Assembly: GCF_004331955.1 (NCBI RefSeq)
Contig: NZ_CP036532.1
Span: 1,612,001-1,676,000 of the forward strand
Direction of reading: 5' to 3'
Source of the DNA: Roseitalea porphyridii
GTDB lineage: Bacteria > Pseudomonadota > Alphaproteobacteria > Rhizobiales > Rhizobiaceae
Length of the DNA: 64,000 nucleotides
Each line of letters starts with the position of its first letter. Position 1 is the first letter of the stretch. A model generated the notes under the pieces. The model did not search any database. It had not been told where the DNA came from and saw only the letters and a program-made list of their open reading frames with translations. Below are positions 53,710 through 63,067 of the stretch, piece after piece. Made by a program: the position numbers and the translations under genes.

Positions 53710-55323
53710 ATGAATAAGATCTTTGAAGTCCCGCTCTATCCCTATGCAAGGGTCGCCGATCAGGACGCGCAGACGCCGGTCAAGCACGCGGTGATCGTCA
53801 TCGGCGCCGGGCCGATCGGCCTTGCGGCGGCGATCGATCTCGCCCAGGCCGGTCACGAGGTCGTCGTGCTCGACGACAATGACAAGGTGAGCTGGGGCAG
53901 CCGCGCGGTCTGCTATGCCAAGCGGCCGCTCGAGATCCTCGACCGGCTCGGCTGCGGCGAGCCGATGGTGAAGAAGGGCGTGGTCTGGCAGCGCGGCCGC
54001 GTCTTCTACGACGATCGCGAGGTCTATGATTTCGACCTGTTGCCCGAGAAGGGCCACCGCCGTCCCGCCTTCATCAATCTCCAGCAATACTATTTCGAGC
54101 GCTACATGGTCGACCGCGTGCGCGAACTCGAGCAGGAGGGGGCGCCGATCGAACTGCGCGGCAGCAACAAGGTGCTGTCTGTCGACGCCGACGACGATGG
54201 CGTGACGGTTCAGGTCGAAACGCCCGAGGGCACATACGCCGCCCGCGCCGACTGGCTGATCGCCTGCGACGGCGCGGCCTCGCCGACCCGGGCCATGATG
54301 GGCCTCGATTTCGTCGGCCGCGTCTTCGAGGACAATTTCCTGATCGCCGATGTGGTCATGGAGGCCGGCTTTCCGACCGAGCGCTGGTTCTGGTTCGATC
54401 CGCCCTTCAACCGGGGCCAGTCGGCGCTTCTGCACAAGCAGCCCGACAATGTCTGGCGCATCGATTTGCAGCTTGGCTGGGACATCGACAAGGACGAGGA
54501 GAAAAAGCCCGAAAACGTCATCCCGCGCCTCAAGGCGATGCTCGGTGAGGATGCGCGCTTCGAGCTCGAATGGGTGTCGATCTACACTTTCCAGTGCCGG
54601 CGCATGGAGAAGTTCCGCCATGGCCGGGTGCTTTTTGCGGGCGATGCCGCCCACCAGGTCTCGCCGTTCGGCGCGCGCGGGGCCAATTCGGGCCTGCAGG
54701 ACACCGACAATCTGTGCTGGAAGCTGGCCCTGGTCATGGAGGGCAGGGCGCCCGAAAGCCTGCTCGACAGCTACGATGTCGAGCGCATCCACGGCGCCGA
54801 CGAGAACATCCTCAATTCGACCCGATCGACCGACTTCATCACGCCGAAGTCGGAGATGAGCCGCATCTTCCGCAATGCGGTGCTCGACCTGTCCGAGCAC
54901 TACGGGTTCGCAAGGCCGCTGGTCAATTCTGGCCGGCTGTCGGTGCCCTGCGTCTATGACGGCTCGCCGCTGAACACCGCGGACGGGCTCGACGCCGGCC
55001 CGGCGCGCACGCGGCCCGGCGCGCCATGTCCGGACGCGCCGCTTGGCGATGGTTTTTTGCTGGACCGGCTCGGCGGGGCGTTCACGCTGCTGACGATCGA
55101 CGCCGATGCGCCCGAGAGCGTCGAATCCGGGGGCGTTGCGGCCACGCGTCTCGCGCTTTCGGCGGCGGACGATCCGACCGGCGCGCTGGCCGAGCGATAT
55201 CTGGGCGAAGCGGAGGCGGCCGTCTATCTGATCCGGCCCGATCAGCATGTCGCCGCCCGCTGGCCGAGGTTCGACGCACCGGCCGTTGAGGCGGCGATCG
55301 ACCGCGCGACGGGGAGGGGATGA
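53710..55323 (+). CDS. FAD-dependent aromatic-ring monooxygenase
   Basis: A 537-residue flavoprotein of the group A hydroxylase family (MhpA, PheA/PobA relatives). FAD motifs: VIGAGPIGLAAAIDLAQAG (GAGPIG at 32-37), DG motif CDGAASPTRAMMG (~182), and GD motif VLFAGDAAHQVSPFGARGAN (~307). C-terminal ~120 residues are thioredoxin-like, as in MhpA. It would add a hydroxyl ortho or para to an existing phenol, which could make homogentisate from a hydroxyphenylacetate. GGGGAGGAG precedes the ATG. The stop overlaps the DUF2783 start (ATGA). Confidence 0.9.
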   Translation: MNKIFEVPLYPYARVADQDAQTPVKHAVIVIGAGPIGLAAAIDLAQAGHEVVVLDDNDKVSWGSRAVCYAKRPLEILDRLGCGEPMVKKGVVWQRGRVFYDDREVYDFDLLPEKGHRRPAFINLQQYYFERYMVDRVRELEQEGAPIELRGSNKVLSVDADDDGVTVQVETPEGTYAARADWLIACDGAASPTRAMMGLDFVGRVFEDNFLIADVVMEAGFPTERWFWFDPPFNRGQSALLHKQPDNVWRIDLQLGWDIDKDEEKKPENVIPRLKAMLGEDARFELEWVSIYTFQCRRMEKFRHGRVLFAGDAAHQVSPFGARGANSGLQDTDNLCWKLALVMEGRAPESLLDSYDVERIHGADENILNSTRSTDFITPKSEMSRIFRNAVLDLSEHYGFARPLVNSGRLSVPCVYDGSPLNTADGLDAGPARTRPGAPCPDAPLGDGFLLDRLGGAFTLLTIDADAPESVESGGVAATRLALSAADDPTGALAERYLGEAEAAVYLIRPDQHVAARWPRFDAPAVEAAIDRATGRG

Positions 55324-55535
55324 CAATGACCGGACTGAACACCGCGCCCGCCATCGACGCGCCCGACGACCTTTATGCCGAGCTTCTGGCCATGCACGAA
55401 GGGCTTTCCAAGGACGAGAGCGATGCGGTCAATGCGCGGCTGATCCTGATCCTGATGAACCATATCGCCGATCGCGACGTGCTCCGGCAGGCCATGGCGG
55501 CCGCCCGTTCGCCCGGCGCCGACAAGGAGGGCTGA
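55320..55535 (+). CDS. DUF2783 domain-containing protein
   Basis: A 71-residue protein with a DUF2783 region: PDDLYAELLAMHEGLSKDES and NARLILILMNHIADRDVLRQ, helical throughout. It overlaps the monooxygenase stop codon by 4 nt and lies 4 nt before the VOC gene. DUF2783 genes commonly follow this class of FAD monooxygenase, so a small subunit or chaperone role is likely but untested. ATG 55326 is an alternative start with GGAGGGG 6 nt upstream. Confidence 0.82.
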   Translation: MTMTGLNTAPAIDAPDDLYAELLAMHEGLSKDESDAVNARLILILMNHIADRDVLRQAMAAARSPGADKEG

Positions 55536-55539
55536 GCCC

Positions 55540-56085
55540 ATGTTGAAGATCGAGCAGATCCACCACGTCGCCTACCGCTGCAAGGACGCCAAGCAGACGG
55601 TCGAATGGTACCGCGACATGCTGAACATGGATTTCATCCTGGCCATCGCCGAGGATCGCGTGCCCTCGACGCATGAGCCCGACCCCTACATGCACCTGTT
55701 CCTCGACGCCGGAAACGGCAACGTCCTGGCCTTCTTCGAACTGCCGACCAAGCCGGAGATGGGCAGGGACCCCAACACCCCCGAATGGGTCCAGCACATT
55801 GCCTTCAAGGTCAAGGACCGCGACACGCTGCTCGAATACAAGGCGCATCTGGAGAGCAAGGGCGTGGAAGTGCTCGGCGTCACCGACCACTCGATCTTCC
55901 ATTCGATCTACTTCTTCGACCCCAGCGGTCACCGCATCGAACTGGCGTGCCCCGATCCGCAGGAGGAGGCGATGCTGGCGCGCCTCGATGCCGTCAAATG
56001 GGACATGCTGGAGGAGTGGAGCCGGACCAGGAAGGCGCCCCGGCATGCCGACTGGCTGCACGCCAAGGAATTTCAGGGCGCATGA
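55540..56085 (+). CDS. VOC superfamily protein (glyoxalase/extradiol-dioxygenase-like)
   Basis: A 181-residue vicinal-oxygen-chelate protein. Metal ligands seem complete: H8/H9 in IEQIHHVAYRC, H86 in WVQHIAFKVK, E134 in SGHRIELACP, plus E67 in FFEL. It may be a ring-cleaving dioxygenase, an isomerase or a glyoxalase. A C-terminal tail of ~40 residues (LEEWSRTRKAPRHADWLHAK) is outside the fold. The stop overlaps the maiA ATG by 4 nt. It is distinct from 4-hydroxyphenylpyruvate dioxygenase, which is larger. Confidence 0.86.
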   Translation: MLKIEQIHHVAYRCKDAKQTVEWYRDMLNMDFILAIAEDRVPSTHEPDPYMHLFLDAGNGNVLAFFELPTKPEMGRDPNTPEWVQHIAFKVKDRDTLLEYKAHLESKGVEVLGVTDHSIFHSIYFFDPSGHRIELACPDPQEEAMLARLDAVKWDMLEEWSRTRKAPRHADWLHAKEFQGA

Positions 56086-56717
56086 CCGAGGCGGTCCTTT
56101 ACGACTACTGGCGCTCGTCGGCGAGCTACCGGCTGCGCATCGCGCTCAACCTGGCGGGCGTCGCCTACCGGACCGAACAGGTGGATCTGCGCGCCGGCGA
56201 ACAGGTGGCCGATGCGCACATGGCCCGCAATCCGCAGGGGTTCGTGCCGGTGCTGGAACTCGACGGGCTGCGCCTGACCCAGTCCATGGCGATCATCGAA
56301 TATCTCGACGAGACGCGCGGCTGCGGTTTCCTGCCCGACGATGCGCCCGGCCGGACGCGGGTGCGCGCGCTCGCCTATGTGATCGCGATGGACATCCATC
56401 CGATCTGCAATCTTTCGGTCGCTAAGCACGTCGTCGATCTGACCGGCGGCGACAAGGCGGTGATGGGCGACTGGATGCGCCATTTCATCCGGCGCGGGCT
56501 CGTCGCGTTCGAGGCGCTGCTCGACGATCCGGGCACCGGCGCCTTCTGCCACGGTGACCGGCCGGGACTGGCCGACATCTGCCTGATGCCGCAACTCTAC
56601 AACGCTGAACGGTGGGGCGTGGAGTTGGCCGATCTCGTCCGCATCGGCGCGATCGCCGAACGCTGTCGCGGAGAGCAGGGCTTTGCGGCGGCGATTCCGG
56701 CGCCCCCGCCCGATTGA
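56082..56717 (+). CDS. maiA: Maleylacetoacetate isomerase (zeta-class GST)
   Basis: A 211-residue glutathione-transferase-fold isomerase converting maleylacetoacetate to fumarylacetoacetate with glutathione. The active-site motif SSASYRLRIALNLAG (~residues 12-26) and GSH-binding QSMAIIEYLDE are diagnostic. ATGA overlap with the VOC stop. It closes the operon, so hmgA, maiA and fahA make the full route from homogentisate to central metabolites. Confidence 0.94.
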   Translation: MTEAVLYDYWRSSASYRLRIALNLAGVAYRTEQVDLRAGEQVADAHMARNPQGFVPVLELDGLRLTQSMAIIEYLDETRGCGFLPDDAPGRTRVRALAYVIAMDIHPICNLSVAKHVVDLTGGDKAVMGDWMRHFIRRGLVAFEALLDDPGTGAFCHGDRPGLADICLMPQLYNAERWGVELADLVRIGAIAERCRGEQGFAAAIPAPPPD

Positions 56718-56889
56718 CGAGGACGGCCGGGGCAACGCGGAACGACGCCGTCGACCGGCAAGCGGCGATTGCCGGCTTGTCGGCATTCTTCACATGGTGG
56801 TATCGGGCGTTCCGGCATCGACGGTCAGGCCGATCGTCGCCGCCGCCTCGTCCGTGTCGCCCCGGCGATGAACGAAAGCTGGTCCCCGC

Positions 56890-57603
56890 ATGAGCGCCCG
56901 ACCGATCCTTGGCTACTATCATCAGGTCCGGCCGGAGCAATCCGACCCGGAACTGAACGGTCTCGGTGTGGCGCCGCAATCGGTGGTCGGTCATGCCCGG
57001 ATGCTGATGAAGGCCGGCTACCGGCTTCGGACCGTCTCCGAGACCGTCGCCGGCGGTGATGCGAATTGCGCTGCGCTGACATTCGATGACGGCTATGCCG
57101 ACAATCTCGAATACGCCCTGCCGGCTCTTGCCGAGATCGGCGCGGTGGGCACGATCTATGTCGTCGCCTCCGAGATCGGCAGGAACGGCCCGAGCTGGAT
57201 GGCCGACACGTCAGGCCGGAACCGACTGCTCACCGCCGCGGAACTGTCCGAACTGAGCGCAACCGGATGGGAGATCGGCTCCCACTGCAACACGCACCAG
57301 CGCCTGCCCACCCTGTCCGAAAAGGATCAGCGCGAGGAATTACGCGTTTCGAAGGAACGGCTCGAGGACCTGCTCGCCGGACCGGTCAGATCCCTGTCCT
57401 ATCCGTACGGGTCCTATTCGGAGATCACCGTGCGGCTGGCCGAGGAACTGGGCTACGACAACGCGGTGACCACGGCCAGGCGCGGCGGCAACGGGAGCCG
57501 ATACGCCATCGTCCGGCTCAGCCTTGGCGGCTACGGATTTCGTGCGGTCAAGCAGAACACCAAGCTGGGCCTTGCCATCGCGCGCCGCCGGTGGCTCGGT
57601 TGA
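56890..57603 (+). CDS. Polysaccharide deacetylase (NodB-like)
   Basis: A 237-residue carbohydrate esterase family 4 enzyme. It has the catalytic ALTFDDGYADN (metal Asp and base Asp, ~59-69) and the SHCNTHQRL histidines (~135-143), so the metal site looks intact. It lacks a signal peptide and is shorter than most chitin deacetylases, in line with sugar-nucleotide- or LPS-linked roles. It precedes an LpcC-like glycosyltransferase by 17 nt on the same strand, so it probably deacetylates a lipid- or LPS-linked sugar. Confidence 0.86.
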   Translation: MSARPILGYYHQVRPEQSDPELNGLGVAPQSVVGHARMLMKAGYRLRTVSETVAGGDANCAALTFDDGYADNLEYALPALAEIGAVGTIYVVASEIGRNGPSWMADTSGRNRLLTAAELSELSATGWEIGSHCNTHQRLPTLSEKDQREELRVSKERLEDLLAGPVRSLSYPYGSYSEITVRLAEELGYDNAVTTARRGGNGSRYAIVRLSLGGYGFRAVKQNTKLGLAIARRRWLG

Positions 57604-57620
57604 CCCGGAAGCCGCCTGTG

Positions 57621-58760
57621 ATGACACTTGGGGACCATGCCGGCACGCCGGCGCCCGATCCGGCCCGCACGGGCGATCCCGCCGTCATCATCACCTGTCT
57701 GAAGCGACGCCATTCGGGTGTCTCGACCACGATCAGCGCGCTTCTGCCGATCCAGGCCGGTCGACGGGCGATCGGCTATGTCGGCCCCGATCTCCCCGGC
57801 GTCGAGCAGGCCCGCGCGGTGGCACCCGACGCTTTCACAAGGCTCACGCTCGCCGAGGCGATCCGGCTTTCGCTTCGTCCGCTGGCCGACGGCCGGCCGC
57901 GGATCTGGCATGTCCGCCGCGACGTCGAGATGATGCTGGGCCTCGTTCTCCGCGACGTGTTGCGCCGCCCGATCCGTCTCGTCTTCACCTCGTCGGCGAT
58001 CCGGAAGCACTCGCCCGCCCTCAATTGGCTGATCGGCCGCATGGACCGGATCGTCGCGACTTCGCCGGCCGCCGCCCGGTTCTTTCCGGGCGCGGACATC
58101 ATCGGCCACGGCGTGGACGTCGAGCACTTTCGGCCCGCGCGGCAACAGGGCGACCTGGCCGGAGACGCCCCGCCGACCGGCCCGCGCATGATCGGGATCT
58201 TCGGCCGTGTGCGCGAGGAAAAGGGGATCCACATCTTCGTCCGCGCGCTGCTGCCGCTTCTGCCGCGCTACCCCGACGTGACGGCGGTTATCGGAGGCCT
58301 GTGCCAGAGCGATGACGCGCCCTATGCCGAAGGGCTCAAGCGCGAGATCCGCATGGCGGGCCTCGAAGACCGCTTCGTCTGGGTCGGCGAGATCCCGCCC
58401 GGCGAGATGCCCGAGTGGTACCGGCGCGTCGCGATCACCGTCTGCTGCCCGCTCTACGAGGGGTACGGCCTGACCGCGATCGAGGCGATGGCGAGCGGCT
58501 GCGCGGTGGTCGCGACCCGGACCGGCGCCTTCGCCTCGATGGTCGAGGAGGGCCGGACCGGATATATCATTCCGAAGGACGACCACCCCGCCCTTTCCGG
58601 GGCGCTCGAGAAGCTCCTCACCGATCCGGCCCTGTGCGCGCAGATGGGGCGTTTGGGGCGCGAACGCGCCTGCGCGCTCTTTTCGATCGAGACGGAAGCC
58701 GACGGTCTGGAACGGGTCTACGAAAGCGTTTGGCGCGAGCGGGACGCCGCGCGAACCTGA
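57621..58760 (+). CDS. lpcC: LpcC-like LPS core glycosyltransferase (GT4)
   Basis: A 379-residue GT-B transferase. The N-terminal block CLKRRHSGVSTTISALLPIQ, the RIWHVRRDVEMMLGLVLRDV stretch and HGVDVEHFRP match what I know of rhizobial LpcC, which adds mannose to the Kdo of the LPS core. The C-terminal nucleotide-sugar half has YEGYGLTAIEAMASGCAVVA with the donor-binding EX7E. GTG 57618 is an alternative start. It overlaps no gene and stands just after the deacetylase. Confidence 0.85.
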   Translation: MTLGDHAGTPAPDPARTGDPAVIITCLKRRHSGVSTTISALLPIQAGRRAIGYVGPDLPGVEQARAVAPDAFTRLTLAEAIRLSLRPLADGRPRIWHVRRDVEMMLGLVLRDVLRRPIRLVFTSSAIRKHSPALNWLIGRMDRIVATSPAAARFFPGADIIGHGVDVEHFRPARQQGDLAGDAPPTGPRMIGIFGRVREEKGIHIFVRALLPLLPRYPDVTAVIGGLCQSDDAPYAEGLKREIRMAGLEDRFVWVGEIPPGEMPEWYRRVAITVCCPLYEGYGLTAIEAMASGCAVVATRTGAFASMVEEGRTGYIIPKDDHPALSGALEKLLTDPALCAQMGRLGRERACALFSIETEADGLERVYESVWRERDAART

Positions 58761-58802
58761 CCGGCTTCTGAGGACCCTCCGCACTCCATATACGTCAAGC
58801 CG

Positions 58803-60335
58803 TCACCAGCCCGATGCGTAGACAGCGCGAAACGCCAGGAGCGTATAGGACGGCGGCCCTCCCGCACCGGGAACGGCCGGCACCTCGGCCGTTCCGAGGG
58901 GCTCGACGCGCCAGTTGGCATCGCTTTGCCACGGTTCGATGCAGGTCTCGGCCGGCCAGCCGCAGATGACCAGCACGCCCGAGCGCGTCAGTGTCTCGCC
59001 TTGCGCCCAAGGCTGCCGGGCGATGTCCGGCCCTTCGAGGAAATGCGGGCGGGAGGGCAGGTAGAAGCTCGCCGCCATCGCGTAGAAGCGGTGGCCCGCG
59101 ACGAAAGCGATGTCGTCGTTCACGCTCTCGGTCCAAAGCGTGCCCGATGCCTCGGCAAGCGCCCTGAGCGGCAGCGCGTTGTTGGCGTGCGCCCGTTCCA
59201 GAATCTGGCCGCGGATCAGGGGCGACAGGGCAAGCATGAGGACCATGAAACCGACCGACAGACCGATCGTCCATCCGCGCATGCGTTCGGCGACGGGCCG
59301 CGGCAGCAGCAGCGTGAGAAGGATCGGAACCACCGAGAAGATCGGAAGCGACCAGTTGCTGGTCAGCGGCACCTGAAGGGCCAAGGCCAGTGCCATTGTC
59401 AGCGGTACCGTGGCGAGTCCGGCCCAAAGAAGGACCTTGCCGCGCGTCGATCCGAATGCGGCGGCGATCGCCCTGCGGTCGAACCACGGGGCACCGTCGT
59501 CCGGCCGGCGCAGCAGGCCCAGAATGGCAAGCCCGGGCAGCGCGTAAAGCGGTTGGGCGATCAGGAACTCGATCTGCGAGCGCATGAGCGCGACGATCGA
59601 GGCATCGCCCTGTTTTCTAGTGGCGAACACGACGGACGAAAAGCCGTTGCCGAAGAGCCAGAGCAGATGCGGCCCGACCACAAGGAGGAAGACGATCGCG
59701 GCGACAACGGGGATCGGCGTCGCGACAATGGCGCGGGTTTGCCGGTTCGACAGCGCGTGCCCCAGCAGCGCCAGCAGCAGGACGGCCGCGAAATATTTCG
59801 ACAGGATCGCCGCGCCGGCAAAGGCCCCCAGCAGGGCGGCGTCGGCCATGCGCCGATGTTCGATCACGCGGAGATAGAACAGGATCGTGCCGGCCCAGAA
59901 CGGCAGCATCGCAGAATTGGCATTGTAGGTGAACGCCAAAAAGCCAAGCGGCGGCATCACCAGCGCTACCATCACGGCGGCCACCTGTTCCGGCGGCGTC
60001 AGGAAACGGCGCGCGATCAGCACCATCAGGCCAAGCCCCGCTCCGATGTTCAGAGCGGCAAGCAGCCGGTAGCTGAGGTCGGTGCGGGGAAAGACCTCGA
60101 ACCACCCGGCCGTCAGCCAGCCGAACAAGGGCGGATGGTTCGGATTTCCCCATTGCCAGCGTATGCCCCAGGCATGGTTCTCCAGCATGTCGATATAGGC
60201 ATCGAGGTTGAGCTGGGTCAGGTGCGGGTAGACCGTCCAGAAGACGGTCGCGCCGACGACCAGCGCCAGCGCGACAACCGAAATCCGGTGAAGCTCGGCT
60301 GGCCCTTCGCGCTGCTGATCCGCCATGATTGCCAT
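58803..60335 (-). CDS. GT39-type membrane glycosyltransferase (ArnT-like)
   Basis: A 510-residue integral membrane glycosyltransferase of the PMT_2/ArnT group, using polyprenyl-phosphate sugars at the periplasmic face. The first loop after helix 1 carries LNLDAYIDMLENHAWGIRWQ with the family's acidic residue, and GNPNHPPLFGWLTAGWF follows. About 12 membrane segments, then a soluble ~110-residue periplasmic tail. Its acceptor may be lipid A or an O-antigen. It is transcribed toward lpcC. Confidence 0.84.
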   Translation of the reverse strand: MAIMADQQREGPAELHRISVVALALVVGATVFWTVYPHLTQLNLDAYIDMLENHAWGIRWQWGNPNHPPLFGWLTAGWFEVFPRTDLSYRLLAALNIGAGLGLMVLIARRFLTPPEQVAAVMVALVMPPLGFLAFTYNANSAMLPFWAGTILFYLRVIEHRRMADAALLGAFAGAAILSKYFAAVLLLALLGHALSNRQTRAIVATPIPVVAAIVFLLVVGPHLLWLFGNGFSSVVFATRKQGDASIVALMRSQIEFLIAQPLYALPGLAILGLLRRPDDGAPWFDRRAIAAAFGSTRGKVLLWAGLATVPLTMALALALQVPLTSNWSLPIFSVVPILLTLLLPRPVAERMRGWTIGLSVGFMVLMLALSPLIRGQILERAHANNALPLRALAEASGTLWTESVNDDIAFVAGHRFYAMAASFYLPSRPHFLEGPDIARQPWAQGETLTRSGVLVICGWPAETCIEPWQSDANWRVEPLGTAEVPAVPGAGGPPSYTLLAFRAVYASGW

Positions 60336-60652
60336 GTTCGATGTGCCGAGAGGGTGGATGCCGGGCTCGTAAGAACCGTCCGGACCCGGGCGTTCCGCTT
60401 GTTAGTCGGGGGCCCGCCGCGTGTCCAGCGCAGCGCAAAAGGATGGCGAAGAGGGCAGAGGGAGAGGATGGTAGGGCACACGACAGCTCGCCCTGTCGTG
60501 GTTGGTCATTTTGGGGCGGGGCGAGCTTGGCTGTTTACCGCGGCAGAGCCAGCCGGTAAGGGGTGTCCGCTCGTTTCTCGATGTGACGTGGATGGCGCGG
60601 AAACAACGGTTAAGGCACCTCCACCGACTATCCTCCGACCAGGATCGCGATC
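60336..60652. other. Non-coding gap between divergent GT39 and GT25 genes
   Basis: 317 bp containing the divergent promoters. No repeats, RNA gene or clear operator was seen. Confidence 0.6.
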
Positions 60653-61402
60653 ATGATCGGCTATTACGTCATCAACCTTGCGCGGTCGGTGGAGCGCTAC
60701 CGGAGCTTCGCCGCTCTGGCCGCGGACGCCGGTTTGGAGGTGGAACGCGTCGACGCCGTCGATGGCAAGGTGGCGACGCAGGACGGATGGGACGGGCTTG
60801 ACCTCGACCGTTTCCGCCGGTTCAACGGTCGCGAGCCCTTGCCCGGCGAGTATGGCTGCTATTTCAGCCATATCAAGGCGATGCGGACGTTTCTTGACAG
60901 CGGCTATTCGTCGGCCGTCATCATGGAAGACGATGCCGAGCCCCATGCGGCGGTCGGCCCGTTTGCATCCGCCCTTGACGATCGCTTCAGCGACCGAACG
61001 CTCCTCGTGCGTCTGACATCGCACCGTCTGCAACTGTTCGAGGCGTTTGAACGTCCGCTCGAAGGTGGCCCCCGCGTGGGCCAGTGCTGGCTCGGGCCGA
61101 CCGGGAGCGGATCGGCCTATTGGCTGACACGATCTGCAGCCGCGACCCTCGTGGAACGCATGTTGCCCGTCTATTGCCCGTTCGACGTGATGCAGGAGCG
61201 GAGCTGGGAGACCGACGTGCGTTTCTGCCAGGTCAAGCCGAATCTGATGCCGGTCCCGAGGCCGCCCGACTCGACGATCGCCGCGTCCGGCCCGACCTAC
61301 GCCGTCAAATATCCGCCCTATCGCAGGCTGCCCACCTACTGGACGCGCACCGCCCAGTTCTTCCGGCGGCTGGCTGCCTGCGCCCGCACGCGCGGCATCT
61401 GA
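60653..61402 (+). CDS. GT25-family glycosyltransferase
   Basis: A 249-residue LPS-type glycosyltransferase family 25 protein. Diagnostic features: IGYYVINLARSVERYRSFAA at the N-terminus, PLPGEYGCYFSHIKAMRTFL (~60-79), the donor-binding acidic triad VIMEDDA (~90), and TGSGSAYWLTRSAAATLVER (~145). GT25 enzymes add galactose or other hexoses to LPS. It is a single gene convergent with the O-antigen ligase. Confidence 0.87.
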   Translation: MIGYYVINLARSVERYRSFAALAADAGLEVERVDAVDGKVATQDGWDGLDLDRFRRFNGREPLPGEYGCYFSHIKAMRTFLDSGYSSAVIMEDDAEPHAAVGPFASALDDRFSDRTLLVRLTSHRLQLFEAFERPLEGGPRVGQCWLGPTGSGSAYWLTRSAAATLVERMLPVYCPFDVMQERSWETDVRFCQVKPNLMPVPRPPDSTIAASGPTYAVKYPPYRRLPTYWTRTAQFFRRLAACARTRGI

Positions 61403-61428
61403 GACACACAATTGACCGTCAGTTCCGC

Positions 61429-62742
61429 TTACGGGTCTCTTGTGACTCGCTCGGCACGGCCGGCTGCCTGGCGCGCGTAGAAGCAGGCGAAGCCGATCGC
61501 AACGAACGCCCACATGAAGGATTCGCCGATCGCCAGGCGGATATGCGAGTTCGTCAGCGACGCGATGAAGAACAGGGCCAGCGCCACGGCGGCCGTCTGC
61601 GGCACTTCGCGCGGGACGAGTGCATCGCCCGAAGCCCGGAACATCTGCGCCAGCGCCCAAGCGAGAATGAAGCCGTAGAACGCAAGACCGAACAGGCCAT
61701 GGCGGACCGCGACCTCCAGCACGCTGTTGTGGAGCAGTCGGTATGGATACTCAAAGTATGTTCGGTTCTGCCAAGCATCCGCCCACTCCGGTCCCCAGCC
61801 AAACAGTGGCTTGGCGGCGATCAGGTCGAGACTGTCCAGCGTAAGCTGCAGCCGTACTCTCGCCGACGCGGGGATTGCCGGATCCTCGGCAGACGACCGC
61901 AGCAATTCCATCGGTGTCTCAGACCGCACGAGACCGATAAGCAGCGACAACCCTCTTTCTGCAGTTGGCCCGGCCACGGACACGATCCGTTCGTGGCTGA
62001 GATAGGCTGCCGCAGAAAGAGCCAGTGCGAAAAACACCGCCACGAAACCGTACACGCGGTCCCGACTTCTGCCGAGCATCCAGACGGTCGACAACAGGAC
62101 GGGGGGCAATACCAGAAACAGGGCAAGCCATACGCCCTTGGAGTTCAGGACGATGATGTAGAACAGACAGCCGGAGATGTTGAACACGGTCAAAAAAACC
62201 AGGAAGGACGTCGTCCAAGCCCACCTGTGCTTGGTCCGGATTATGTGGAGCGCAAAGCCAGCGTGAATGACAAGCAAGAGGGCACACATCAGGGATGCGT
62301 GGATCGAGTTATTTGCAAAAAGGACGTCGACGCCTTGCGCCCCGGCGAGCTCGACGGTCGGGAATGCGGCTCCTAGCTTGGCCGTTGTCAGGAAAACCAA
62401 GGCAGGGACCAGCCAGCCGAGATGGCGGCGGGCAAGGAAGACAGCGTATCCGCTCGTCGAATAGAGCCCTGCGAACAGATAGATCTCCTCGGCCGATCCC
62501 ACGACAAGCCGATCCTGAGCGATGGCGTAGATGCCATATCGCAAAGCGACATAGACCGCCCAGCCCATGCAGAGATATGCCGCAAGGCCCAGATGCAAGC
62601 GGTCGGGCCTCCGGATCTCGACGCCGAAGAAATGCACAGCCGCAAGGACGCAGGCGACCAGCCAGGCGAAGCGGTACGCATCCGTCTCCACCCACAGTGG
62701 CGAGAACGCTACAAGTGCGATGAGTGTGACTGCGGCCGTCAT
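61429..62742 (-). CDS. O-antigen ligase family membrane protein
   Basis: A 437-residue polytopic protein of the Wzy/WaaL (O-antigen_lig) family: about 11-12 helices with a large periplasmic loop at ~260-330. FGWGPEWADAWQNRTYFEYP then RLLHNSVLEVAVRHGLFG is the typical loop with the conserved histidine. It joins O-antigen to lipid A-core or polymerises a surface polysaccharide. An in-frame TTG at 62769 would add 9 residues. It converges with the GT25 gene. Confidence 0.83.
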   Translation of the reverse strand: MTAAVTLIALVAFSPLWVETDAYRFAWLVACVLAAVHFFGVEIRRPDRLHLGLAAYLCMGWAVYVALRYGIYAIAQDRLVVGSAEEIYLFAGLYSTSGYAVFLARRHLGWLVPALVFLTTAKLGAAFPTVELAGAQGVDVLFANNSIHASLMCALLLVIHAGFALHIIRTKHRWAWTTSFLVFLTVFNISGCLFYIIVLNSKGVWLALFLVLPPVLLSTVWMLGRSRDRVYGFVAVFFALALSAAAYLSHERIVSVAGPTAERGLSLLIGLVRSETPMELLRSSAEDPAIPASARVRLQLTLDSLDLIAAKPLFGWGPEWADAWQNRTYFEYPYRLLHNSVLEVAVRHGLFGLAFYGFILAWALAQMFRASGDALVPREVPQTAAVALALFFIASLTNSHIRLAIGESFMWAFVAIGFACFYARQAAGRAERVTRDP

Positions 62743-63067
62743 CGCTGCGGACCGCGAGAACCAGAACAACGAATACGCCCCGCCATGCTACGCTTGGGGG
62801 AACCCTGATAGCGCCTGCGCCTTCAACGCACCAGCATCGATCTAATGCCTTTCTCGCACATTTTCCGTCGTGCCGGAGATTGCGCACGACGGTCTCGGAC
62901 CGGTAGCGGGACGTCGCCATTCGTAAGACTCGCCACATTGTCCCAATTGCGCTAAGAGCGCTGCCGTTCAGGCGGGAACAGAACTGTCGATCCAAGGCTG
63001 GTTGGCGGCCGCGGCTCCATGAAGACATCGCCCTGAATCAGACAACAATGGCGGGAACTGGCGGTCA
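62743..63067. other. Non-coding gap upstream of the CapD-like gene
   Basis: 325 bp. The only structure seen is a perfect 9-bp hairpin: CCGTCGTGC (62865-62873), 10 nt, GCACGACGG (62884-62892), with no T tract after it. Confidence 0.55.

Noticed and set aside
62865-62892. CCGTCGTGC/GCACGACGG hairpin as a terminator of the O-antigen ligase or CapD gene
   Set aside because: It lies upstream of both genes and lacks a U tract, so it is noted only as structure in the gap.
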